Assembly: GCA_016937215.1 (NCBI GenBank)
Contig: JAFGWI010000210.1
Span: 1 to 33,031, forward strand
From: Spirochaetales bacterium
Lineage (GTDB): Bacteria > Spirochaetota > Spirochaetia > SZUA-6 > JAFGRV01
DNA: 33,031 nucleotides
Direction: 5' to 3'
In this document: positions 16,264 through 23,596 of the stretch, in pieces
Position numbering within the stretch: the first letter of the stretch is position 1
Layout: every line of letters begins with the position of its first letter
Position numbers and translations under genes: made by a program
The notes under the pieces: generated by a model
Database searches by the model: none
What the model was told of the DNA's origin: nothing
What the model saw: only the letters and a program-made list of their open reading frames with translations

Positions 16264-16399
16264 GGGCGTTTCCTGCTTTCATTTCATTACAGCAGGCCAG
16301 GTTTTCCATAACTTCGCTTCGCTTCGAAATCCTTGGGATGCATATGCGAGCAATAAATGCGTAGCATTTATGACCAGCATGGCGCGGAAAAAGTGCGCC
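16264..16399 (-). repeat. GGGCGTT hairpin repeat, diverged copy B
   Basis: It starts GGGCGTTTCCTG and ends GGCGCGGAAAAAGTGCGCC, resembling both ends of copy A (1793-1953) in the same orientation. The inner TTCGCTTCGCTTCG segment aligns with TTTGCTTCGCTTCGG of copy A. The interior hairpin is different: ATAAATGC, GTA, GCATTTAT. It is shorter (about 136 bp) and more AT-rich, so it looks like a decayed member of the family. Confidence 0.6.
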
Positions 16400-16740
16400 T
16401 CTGGGTTTTAGCAAGTCATTTTTGAAAAAAAGTCTTTATGAAACTCCCATTCCACAGTTTTACTATTAGTATAGTGCATTTGCTGAACAAACAGGAAAAA
16501 GGGTTTTATTTATGGTCAAAGAGCCTATGGAACCAATGGCTATGGCATATCAGAGCCACCTTTAGTGGTGCCAGGCCTTATCGCCGATTATAAAAACATA
16601 TCATTAAAAGCATTTTATCACAATAGGGGCATTTTTTGCTTTCTGACGCTTTATTTTGGTTATATCATTTCGATGGCTTATAATAAAATAATCCAGGCGA
16701 CTTTTGTCATAAAAGACTACTCATAAAAGCGATTTCCCTT

Positions 16741-16746
16741 TATACT
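16741..16746 (+). promoter_or_regulatory. -10 element suggesting a leaderless start
   Basis: TATACT ends only 8 nt before the ATG at 16755, so the transcript would begin at or within about two bases of the start codon. No Shine-Dalgarno sequence is visible before that ATG, and no good -35 lies 16-18 nt upstream. This is a suggestion only. Confidence 0.4.
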
Positions 16747-16754
16747 AAGATTTA

Positions 16755-17132
16755 ATGAAGAAAAGAATTTCATTAAAGTTGTTTGACTTTTTTTCCTTTG
16801 GATTGGCCCTTTTTGTTCTGCTTTTTTCTATAATTATTAACTTTAGTGGCAGCGGAAGTGACTTGACCCTCCTTGTAAAAACCCGCGAGGCTGATTATGT
16901 TTATGATCTGAAGGAGAACAGGGAGCTTGTTTTTGAAGGCCCACTGGGTGATACAGTTATTGAGATCAAGGACAAAATGCTCAGAGTGCTTCGTTCTCCT
17001 TGTCCTGAACAGATTTGTGTAAACAGCGGCTGGATTTCTCATCAAGGGCAATGGCTTGGTTGCCTTCCGAACCAAGTATTTTTATCACTGGAAGGAAAGG
17101 TTGAAAATGAAGTTGATGCCTACAGTTACTGA
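16755..17132 (+). CDS. NusG domain II-containing membrane-anchored protein
   Basis: A 125-aa protein with one N-terminal membrane helix (about residues 11-30) and an exported or outward domain matching the 'NusG domain II' family. That family has the conserved SPCPEQICVNSGWISHQGQW, then CLPNQVFLSLEG and a C-terminal DAYSY. It is unrelated in role to the transcription factor NusG. The paired cysteines suggest a redox or structural site. Relatives are typically encoded next to Gx transporters, as here. The stop overlaps the Gx start region by 26 nt. Confidence 0.88.
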   Translation: MKKRISLKLFDFFSFGLALFVLLFSIIINFSGSGSDLTLLVKTREADYVYDLKENRELVFEGPLGDTVIEIKDKMLRVLRSPCPEQICVNSGWISHQGQWLGCLPNQVFLSLEGKVENEVDAYSY

Positions 17133-17655
17133 AACAGGGCGATTAATTTCTATTTTAATAGGTCTTTCATTGGTGCTTTCCACTCTTGAAATGATGATTC
17201 CCAAGCCTGTGCCCTTTTTTCGTCTTGGTTTATCCAACCTGCCTCTGGTTTTGAGTTTGAGGCTGCTCAAAACCCGTGATATCTTTATTTTAGCCCTGGC
17301 CAAGGTTTTTCTGCAAGCTATGTTATATGGCACGCTTTTTTCTTATATCTTTGTTTTTTCATTCAGCGGAACTCTTCTTTCTGTTTGCTTGATGGTGTTG
17401 GCGTTACGTTTATTTAAAAACAATATTTCATTTATCGGCATTAGTCTTTTAGGTGCGCTGGCTTTTAATTCAGCCCAATTATTCGCCGCCTATTTTATTC
17501 TTCTGGGTAAGAGCGTTTTTCTTGTAGCTCCTTTTTTTTATCTGGCAGGGATAGTTTCTTCAGTGATCCTTGGATATGTGGTTGAGCGATTTTATAGGGA
17601 ATCCCAATGGCTTAGGTTATTGGAAGCACAAGGTTTTGGACAGGAGGTTCCATGA
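17107..17655 (+). CDS. Gx transporter family membrane protein (heptaprenyl diphosphate synthase component I-like)
   Basis: A 182-aa integral membrane protein with about five hydrophobic segments and the family segment STLEMMIPKPVPFFRLGLSN. I start at MKLMPTV because GGAAAGG lies just upstream; the longer frame is an N-terminal read-through of the preceding gene. Database names for this family vary (Gx transporter; heptaprenyl diphosphate synthase component I), and the transported substrate is not established. It is coupled to the NusG-domain gene upstream and overlaps the radical SAM gene downstream by 4 nt (ATGA). Confidence 0.85.
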   Translation: MKLMPTVTETGRLISILIGLSLVLSTLEMMIPKPVPFFRLGLSNLPLVLSLRLLKTRDIFILALAKVFLQAMLYGTLFSYIFVFSFSGTLLSVCLMVLALRLFKNNISFIGISLLGALAFNSAQLFAAYFILLGKSVFLVAPFFYLAGIVSSVILGYVVERFYRESQWLRLLEAQGFGQEVP

Positions 17656-18632
17656 AAGCAAAGTATTACAAAACAAAGGAAAATCGTATAATCGCTTGCA
17701 CCCTCTGTCCTCACCAGTGTGTTCTTCTGCCTGGAAAAAGCGGAATATGCCGGGTGCGCGAAAATCAGGACGGTCATATGGCTTTGCCTTTTTATGGCAA
17801 AATTTCCGCCCTGGCCCTTGATCCTATTGAAAAAAAGCCCTTGTATCATTTTTTTCCTGGCAAGATGATTCTTTCAGTCGGATTCTGGGGTTGTAATTTA
17901 CGCTGTCCCTTTTGTCAGAATTACTCTATCAGTCAGAAGACTAAGGGCCATTCTGAATTGCTTTCGCCTCAGGAGCTGGTGAAAAAAGTTTATGAGCGTG
18001 GTTCCTTTGCCTTGGCCTACACTTATTCGGAACCACTTGTTCATTGGGAATATCTTATGGAAACAGTCAAACTGGCCCGTGAAGCGGGTATCAAAAATGT
18101 TCTTGTTTCAAATGGGCACCTTGAGGAGGCGCCGGCCCGGGAATTACTTGCCTACATTGATGCCGCGAATATTGACCTTAAAGGCTTTCAGGAGGATTTT
18201 TACGCCAAGGAAATTAAGGGTAGTTTGGAAGCAGTGAAAAATTTTATTCGTCTGGCTTCGGAAATGACCTCGCTGGAGGTTACGACCCTGGTGATACCCG
18301 GCAAGAATAACAGCCCCGATGAAATTGAAGAGATCGCGGTTTTTCTGGCTTCCCTTAATCGTGAAATGGCCTACCATTTATCTGCTTACTATCCCTGTTA
18401 TGAATATGATGCTCCGCCCACGGAGCCGGCTGAACTCATGAGTTTGGGGCAAATCGCGTCAAAGCACTTGTCCTATGTTTATCTTGGCAATATTGGGGCT
18501 GATAACAACACTTACTGCCTTCATTGCGGGAATCTTCTGGTTTTGAGAAAAGGCTATTCCGTTAAAGTCCAGGGAATTGCAAATAACTGCTGCGCGCAAT
18601 GCGGCAAAAAAGTTCCTATCATTAGCGAATAA
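17652..18632 (+). CDS. amrS: AmrS-like radical SAM enzyme
   Basis: A 326-aa radical SAM protein of the AmmeMemoRadiSam type. The [4Fe-4S] cluster motif is CNLRCPFC (Cys81, 85, 88), followed by ALAYTYSEPLVHWEY and NVLVSNGHL, typical of this PflA-like branch. An N-terminal cysteine group (CTLCPHQC, GICRV) and two C-terminal CxxC pairs (CLHCGN, CAQCGKK) suggest a zinc or extra iron-sulfur site. The usual partners AmrA and AmrB are not adjacent in this window. AGGAGG precedes the ATG. The enzyme family requires anoxic, reducing conditions. Confidence 0.88.
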   Translation: MKAKYYKTKENRIIACTLCPHQCVLLPGKSGICRVRENQDGHMALPFYGKISALALDPIEKKPLYHFFPGKMILSVGFWGCNLRCPFCQNYSISQKTKGHSELLSPQELVKKVYERGSFALAYTYSEPLVHWEYLMETVKLAREAGIKNVLVSNGHLEEAPARELLAYIDAANIDLKGFQEDFYAKEIKGSLEAVKNFIRLASEMTSLEVTTLVIPGKNNSPDEIEEIAVFLASLNREMAYHLSAYYPCYEYDAPPTEPAELMSLGQIASKHLSYVYLGNIGADNNTYCLHCGNLLVLRKGYSVKVQGIANNCCAQCGKKVPIISE

Positions 18633-18644
18633 TTTTTTACTAGC

Positions 18645-18675
18645 AAAAAAAGGGGCTGTTTAAATAAACAGCCCC
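18645..18675 (-). terminator. rho-independent terminator of glnN
   Basis: GGGGCTGTTTA and its complement (18652-18675, 2-nt centre) form an 11-bp stem. On the minus strand it is followed by seven Ts, directly downstream of the glutamine synthetase stop. The plus-strand side lacks a long T-run, so it should act mainly for the minus-strand gene, though the hairpin sits between two convergent genes. Confidence 0.85.
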
Positions 18676-18698
18676 ATAAAATTAGGAAATAGCTTTGA

Positions 18699-20828
18699 TT
18701 ACAGGTTGAAAAGAAGTTCGGAATAAGAGGGAAAAGGCCAGTAGGATTTTTCAACCAGCAGTTCCAGACTGTCGGCAATTTGACGAACAGCAAGCATCTG
18801 GGCGAAAACATCGTCTCGGAAAGAAATGGCCTGTTTTTCGATGTCGGAAATACCCTGGGTGGTTGCCAAAACCTTTTCTAATTTACCAACTTCAGTATAG
18901 AGTTTGTCTACCAAGGCTGAAACCTTTGATGCCAGATCGTGTTCCGCCGCGCAAACCGCATTGATTCCTGCAGTTTTGACCGAGTTAATTGTGTCAGCCA
19001 GTTTTTTGATAAAGGATGTACAGGCAGGAAGAATTTCATTTTTGGCCATTCTGATGGCGCATCCGGCTTCAATATTAATCTGTTTGGCGTATTTTTCCAG
19101 GTAGATTTCATATCGGGAATGCAATTCTCTTTTGGTGAGAACTTTATTTTTTTCAAAAACCTTAACAACATCATCTGAAACCAGTGCTTTGAGCGCGGCT
19201 ACTGTGCTCTTGATATTGGGAAGGCCGCGTTTTTCAGCCTCGGCTACCCAATCATCTGAGTAGTTATTGCCGTTAAAGATGATTTTTTTATGTGTTTTGT
19301 ATGTATCCAGAACAATTTTCTGGATAGCTGTTTTTTTGTCGCTGGCTGATTCCAGAATCGAAGCAAAATCGTTAAGGACTTCGGCCACAATGGTGTTGAG
19401 CACAACATTAGGCCCGGAAATGGATTCGCTTGAAGGAACCATTCGGAACTCAAATTTATTTCCTGTAAAAGCAAAGGGGCTTGTTCTGTTTCTGTCAGTA
19501 AGGTCCTTGGGGAGTTTGGGCAGCATTGAGGTGCCGATTTCCATGAATGAATTTCCTGAACCTGATGAAGCTTTGCCTGCAGCCAGGTTTTCGAGGATTT
19601 CGCTTAACTGTTCGCCAAGAAACATTGAAATAATGGCAGGAGGCGCTTCATTGGCACCTAGGCGGTGATCGTTGCCGCTGTTGGCAGCTGACATTCTGAG
19701 AATGGGAGAATAGCTATCCACAGCCTTAATGACGGCTGCCAGGAAAAGAAGGAACTGAGCATTTTCCTGCGGATTTGATCCTGGTTCAAGAAGGTTGATG
19801 CCGTCGTCGGTGCTGATGGACCAGTTATTGTGTTTGCCGGAACCATTTACACCGGCAAAAGGTTTTTCATGGAGCAGACAAACAAGATCGTGTCGCGCGG
19901 CGACTTTTCTCATGGTATCCATAACCAATTGATTGTTATCAGCCGCGATATTTGAAGTCTCGTAAATAGGAGCCAGCTCAAACTGGTTAGGAGCCACTTC
20001 ATTGTGTTGAGTCTTGGCTGAAATGCCCAGTTTCCACAGTTCGTAATTGAGTTCTCTCATGAAATCGGCAACGCGTTCTTTGATGGTTCCGAAATAATGA
20101 TCTTCCAGTTCCTGACCCTTGGGAGCCATGGCGCCATAGAGTGTTCGGCCGCAAAGTTGCAGGTCCATTCTTTTGGCAAAGAGCTCTTTTTCTACCAAAA
20201 AGTATTCCTGTTCTGGCCCGACGGTTGAAATAACCCTTTTAGATGTGGTATTACCCAAGGATTTTAAGACTCTCATCGCGGCAGCGCTGACAGCATCCAT
20301 GCTGCGGAGCAGGGGAACTTTTTTATCCAGAGCTTCACCTGTGTAGGAAACAAAAGCTGTCGGAATATAGAGAGTCACACCAGAGTTGTCCTGTTTCAGG
20401 AAAGCAGGGCTGGTCACATCCCAGGCTGTGTAACCACGAGCTTCAAAGGTGTTTCTGATTCCTCCGGAAGGAAAGCTTGAAGCATCGGGTTCGCCCTTAA
20501 CCAGTTCTTTGCCGGAAAACTCAAGAATGACCTTGCCGTCTCCGGTGGGTGATATGAATGAATCGTGTTTTTCAGCTGTCAAACCTGTAAGAGGTTGAAA
20601 CCAGTGGGTGTAGTGTGTTGCCCCATTATCGATGGCCCAATCTTTCATGGCAGTAGCCACTACTTCGGCTACTTCAATGTTAAGTTCACCTTCGCCGGCT
20701 TGTACTTTTTTGATTGCTTTGTAAATTGATTTAGGCAATTTTTCTTTCATTACAGCATCAGAAAAAAGATTGCGCCCATATACTTCTGTCAGAGGATTGC
20801 TGACAAAATCAATAATTTTTTTTTCCAC
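18699..20828 (-). CDS. glnN: type III glutamine synthetase
   Basis: Makes glutamine from glutamate, ammonia and ATP. The 709-aa length and the order of motifs fit the GlnN/GSIII class rather than GlnA: LTEVYGRNLFSD at the N-terminus, GPEQEYFLV, NEVAPNQFELAPIYE, GVNGSGKHNNWS and NDHRLGANEAPPA, then a long helical C-terminal region. The initiation codon is GTG, with AAGGAG 8 nt before it. It stands alone with its own terminator; no amt or glnB gene is next to it. GSIII is common in Bacteroidetes, cyanobacteria, spirochaetes and fibrobacters, which is a weak lineage hint. Confidence 0.96.
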   Translation of the reverse strand: MEKKIIDFVSNPLTEVYGRNLFSDAVMKEKLPKSIYKAIKKVQAGEGELNIEVAEVVATAMKDWAIDNGATHYTHWFQPLTGLTAEKHDSFISPTGDGKVILEFSGKELVKGEPDASSFPSGGIRNTFEARGYTAWDVTSPAFLKQDNSGVTLYIPTAFVSYTGEALDKKVPLLRSMDAVSAAAMRVLKSLGNTTSKRVISTVGPEQEYFLVEKELFAKRMDLQLCGRTLYGAMAPKGQELEDHYFGTIKERVADFMRELNYELWKLGISAKTQHNEVAPNQFELAPIYETSNIAADNNQLVMDTMRKVAARHDLVCLLHEKPFAGVNGSGKHNNWSISTDDGINLLEPGSNPQENAQFLLFLAAVIKAVDSYSPILRMSAANSGNDHRLGANEAPPAIISMFLGEQLSEILENLAAGKASSGSGNSFMEIGTSMLPKLPKDLTDRNRTSPFAFTGNKFEFRMVPSSESISGPNVVLNTIVAEVLNDFASILESASDKKTAIQKIVLDTYKTHKKIIFNGNNYSDDWVAEAEKRGLPNIKSTVAALKALVSDDVVKVFEKNKVLTKRELHSRYEIYLEKYAKQINIEAGCAIRMAKNEILPACTSFIKKLADTINSVKTAGINAVCAAEHDLASKVSALVDKLYTEVGKLEKVLATTQGISDIEKQAISFRDDVFAQMLAVRQIADSLELLVEKSYWPFPSYSELLFNL

Positions 20829-21243
20829 AGTAGGTCTCCTTTTGAATAATCTTTGATAAAAAGGCGGAATTTAATACAAAAATGTAGCTTACCAACCTAA
20901 TACCATCATTTATGCCTGAAATATACATGAAATAACAAAAATGTTCAATTACTTACAAGAAATTCATGTGAATTTTATCAGGATATAAAGGAATAGGGGA
21001 GGGATTGCCTGGGGTGTAAAATCTATTGGAAAGCGGGCTCAAAGGCCCAGGGCGTTTTTTTAGCGTTAGGGATCGGAGCAGGAAACTGTTTTTTTTCAAA
21101 AAAACAGTTTCAACACAAGCCCCGCGTTTAAAGCGGGGCTTGTGTTCGGAGCCGATAGGCGGAGCTGCGGAGAAGCCCGACCTTGGATACCGGAGGTTCC
21201 AAGGTAACGCCCAGAACAGGATGGGTTGAATGAGGGGGCCGGG
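20829..21243. other. interval upstream of glnN with hairpin repeat
   Basis: The first part of this 415-bp gap (20829-21049) is AT-rich and should contain the glnN promoter, read leftward. I see no clean -35/-10 pair. The rest is the hairpin repeat at 21050-21212. No gene is visible. Confidence 0.55.
21050..21212 (+). repeat. GGGCGTT hairpin repeat, copy C
   Basis: A 163-bp block bounded by GGGCGTT (21050-21056) and its complement AACGCCC (21206-21212). After the left end comes AGCGTTAGGGATCGGAGCAG, then a perfect 14-bp stem with a 2-nt loop (21082-21111; GAAACTGTTTTTTT, TC). A second long hairpin follows (ACAAGCCCCGCG…CGCGGGG-type, about 21115-21144), then a GGCGGAGCTGCGGAGAAGCC tail and a CCTTGGA…TCCAAGG inverted repeat. 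Copy A has the same order and the same 14-2-14 geometry with a different stem sequence. Confidence 0.78.
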
Positions 21244-22782
21244 CTATTTTACAATAATGTGTTCGGCTTTGAACCTTGGCCAGCTCCATTGGTGCTCATA
21301 GATCTTCGGCGCCAGGCTTTGGTCTGTTGCCAGATTTTCTTTGGCAAGCAGTTCGGGAATGAGGGACTTGGTCCAGGGAGTGTAGACCATCCAATGGCTT
21401 TGGCTCGTTGATAATATATTCCTGATCTCACTGTCGGTGACATACCTCTGTGGATATAATTGTGTACCGTAACAGGGGGGGAGCCTTTTGGGTGAATAAA
21501 AATACAAATTTTCCTGATTCTCAATGTAATAGTTCAAGGTGAGAAAGGTCCCGCTGTCAAAGGTCAGGATTTTTTCATTTTGCCGGATATTGTGGTTCAG
21601 AAAATATGCCATGTTTTTGGGTGAGCCATTAAAGGTTTCACTATAGTTCAGGAATATCGCGGGGGATAGGAAAATCAGATAAATGCTTGTTATGATATAG
21701 GGCCACTTGCCCTTAAAAAAGCATGTGATCCCATAGGCGATCAGGATAAAGAAGAAGGGGGCAAATAAAACAAAATAACGGAAGTTGATAATCGATGTAA
21801 AAAGAACAGAATAGATTATCGAAAACAAGAGGGGTATGAGAAAGCTGCCAAGCAATAGGCTGGTTTTAGGGATAAAAACCCCTTTTTTTATGGAGGAATA
21901 CACAGCAAAACCTGAAAAGAAAAGAGCGAAGAAGGTGAAGATTTGATAGGGAATAAAGGGGTGAACATCGTGGGTGAATTTGCTTGAGAAAAAATAGCCG
22001 AAAATTTTGAATAAGATATCTCCTGTTATGTCTTCTGTCCATTTGGCCATGGCGATGTTTTTGATTTGATTTACCATGGAGGGTATCCAGGGAGAAAAGG
22101 CCAGCAGAAAAAAGGTGTTTATGCCTATATATAATAGAAACAACTTCATGTTGAATTTGCCCTTGTAAATGGAATCGAGAATAAAAATCATGAAGGTGAT
22201 TATGATGGTAAAAATAAAATAATATTGAGTGTATAAGCCGGCTATTCCGCTTATCGCATAAAGCACAATCCAGAGGGTTTTTGCTTTGTTCAAATAAAGG
22301 TAAAAGGCGCTTATGTTTATAAAACAGAGCAGGGCTGAGAGGGTGTACATTCTGATTTCCTGGGAAAAGCCGATGATCACAGGATTGAGACACAGCAACA
22401 GGATGCTGATAATGGCTGTTTTCCGGTCAAAGATGTTTAGTGTAAAAAGATAGAGCGACACAGCCAGCAAGCTTGAAAAGAAGGCTGAGATGAGTCGAAA
22501 GGCGGTAATGTTTTCGTTAAAAATAGCCCTTGCCCCCTTTATTATCAGATGGTAAAGGGGAGGGTTGGCTTCAGCGCCATTGTATCCAATCTGCTTTATT
22601 AGTTCGGGAAGCTCGGGTTGGGAGAAATGCAGGCTCAGAGCCTCGTCGTACCATATTTGTTCGCTTCCAATGTTGATCGAGAAAATGGCAAAAGATAAAA
22701 GAAAAATGATAATAATGGTTATTTTTTTTTCCAGAAGAAGTGGCGGAATGCTTTTCAAAAAATTTTGAACCTTGATATTCAT
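21244..22782 (-). CDS. GT-C family membrane glycosyltransferase (PMT/ArnT-like)
   Basis: A 512-aa polytopic membrane protein. After the first helix comes SEQIWYDEALSLHF, the acidic loop typical of GT-C enzymes. It is followed by NPPLYHLIIK and SQEIRMYTLSALL, both characteristic of the PMT/GT39-like dolichyl- or polyprenyl-phosphate sugar transferases, then about ten hydrophobic segments and a periplasmic C-terminal part. These enzymes move a sugar from a lipid-phosphate carrier to lipid A, protein or another glycan outside the membrane. I start at MNIKVQNF; the longer frame adds 23 residues that are not hydrophobic-signal-like. No strong ribosome-binding site is seen. Stop codon is TAG. Confidence 0.85.
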   Translation of the reverse strand: MNIKVQNFLKSIPPLLLEKKITIIIIFLLSFAIFSINIGSEQIWYDEALSLHFSQPELPELIKQIGYNGAEANPPLYHLIIKGARAIFNENITAFRLISAFFSSLLAVSLYLFTLNIFDRKTAIISILLLCLNPVIIGFSQEIRMYTLSALLCFINISAFYLYLNKAKTLWIVLYAISGIAGLYTQYYFIFTIIITFMIFILDSIYKGKFNMKLFLLYIGINTFFLLAFSPWIPSMVNQIKNIAMAKWTEDITGDILFKIFGYFFSSKFTHDVHPFIPYQIFTFFALFFSGFAVYSSIKKGVFIPKTSLLLGSFLIPLLFSIIYSVLFTSIINFRYFVLFAPFFFILIAYGITCFFKGKWPYIITSIYLIFLSPAIFLNYSETFNGSPKNMAYFLNHNIRQNEKILTFDSGTFLTLNYYIENQENLYFYSPKRLPPCYGTQLYPQRYVTDSEIRNILSTSQSHWMVYTPWTKSLIPELLAKENLATDQSLAPKIYEHQWSWPRFKAEHIIVK

Positions 22783-22876
22783 ACCGGGAATAGTAGGGTG
22801 AAAAAAGGGAATAGTCAATATTGCCGGATCATGACACTGGGGTAATCGCATTAAAAGAATAATGTTTCAACCACTT

Positions 22877-22907
22877 GTCATTCTGAGGAGGAACGACGAA
22901 GAATCTC
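22877..22907 (+). repeat. half copy of the 116-bp repeat
   Basis: GTCATTCTGAGGAGGAACGA followed by CGAAGAATCTC matches only the left end of the family. The right end is absent. It sits about 40 bp upstream of the lipoprotein promoter. Confidence 0.8.
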
Positions 22908-22945
22908 GCTTGGTTTGGGCCATATGCTGGAATTAGGGAGGGTCA

Positions 22946-22974
22946 TTGACAAATTCCACTTTACATGCTATTAT
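22946..22974 (+). promoter_or_regulatory. sigma-70 promoter of the lipoprotein gene
   Basis: TTGACA (22946-22951) and TATTAT (22969-22974) are 17 nt apart. The predicted transcript begins near 22981, giving a leader of about 29 nt with GCGGAG before the ATG at 23010. Confidence 0.75.
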
Positions 22975-23009
22975 ATTCCTTTATTAGAAATAAAAAAGCG
23001 GAGAAAACA

Positions 23010-23531
23010 ATGAAAAACAAGAATAGACTCTTACTTTCAATCATCAGTCTGATCCTTTTGATCATTATTATTGGCTGTAATCTTAATGAACCTGGCGAAA
23101 CAGTTGAAGAAAAACGTGTCACCCTGACGATCAGAGTGAATGGGCCTCTTGATAGCGCTGTTCCGGGAGGGGATATTGTCAGTGCCAGAATTGAATTCAA
23201 GAATGCCGAGGGTAATCTTGTTACATCAGCTGACATTAAAGCCCAGGATTTTGGAACGGAAAATAAGCTGAGCGTAACCCAGTCCCAGGTGGATGGCATT
23301 AAATCCGTTTCCGTTGTCAGCAGCTGGCTTGTGAACGGAAATGCCGTGGATACAATTGTCACTTCAAATGTTTCCCTTAACTCGGGTTATCATTATATAG
23401 ATGTCACCATAACTGATTTATCCAATGTTGTCGTTGTTGTGGACACAGGCGACCCCTATTCCAGACAGCTTCGAACCAGTGGGAACCCGCGAACCCTTTC
23501 CACAAACAGTTTTGCCATCAGCGAATTTTAA
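23010..23531 (+). CDS. small exported lipoprotein of unknown function
   Basis: A 173-aa protein beginning MKNKNRLLLS, with a strongly hydrophobic signal peptide and lipobox IIGC (lipidated Cys at residue 23). The mature part is rich in beta-strand-forming segments (VTLTIRVNGPL, GGDIVSARIEF, YHYIDVTITDL) and could be an Ig-like or carboxypeptidase-regulatory-like sandwich. It ends after a Ser/Thr-rich tail. I do not recognise a named family. ATG at 23010 is chosen because GGAG lies 6 nt upstream and it places the basic residues at the N-terminus. It is monocistronic, with its own promoter and a terminator at 23598-23635. Confidence 0.82.
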   Translation: MKNKNRLLLSIISLILLIIIIGCNLNEPGETVEEKRVTLTIRVNGPLDSAVPGGDIVSARIEFKNAEGNLVTSADIKAQDFGTENKLSVTQSQVDGIKSVSVVSSWLVNGNAVDTIVTSNVSLNSGYHYIDVTITDLSNVVVVVDTGDPYSRQLRTSGNPRTLSTNSFAISEF

Positions 23532-23596
23532 CACGATTGAGTTTATTCCCCGGGCGGATTTGCTTCCGGGTATTTGGTTTATGAAATAAATAAAGC

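Larger units (their letters stand above)
16176..16754. other. gene-poor interval between divergent operons
   Basis: This 579-bp interval carries the diverged hairpin repeat (16264-16399) and an AT-rich remainder. Within the remainder, an ATG at 16512 begins a 17-codon ORF (MVKEPMEPMAMAYQSHL) preceded by AGGAAAAAGGG, with TATAGT about 40 nt further upstream. Just after it, a GCCACCTTTAGTGGTGCC stretch could fold into a small hairpin. It is too short to call a gene. The right edge contains the -10 of the NusG-domain operon. Confidence 0.55.

Noticed and set aside
16512-16565. 17-codon ORF with a purine-rich upstream region
   Set aside because: Too short and unsupported by any similarity; kept only as a remark on the intergenic region.
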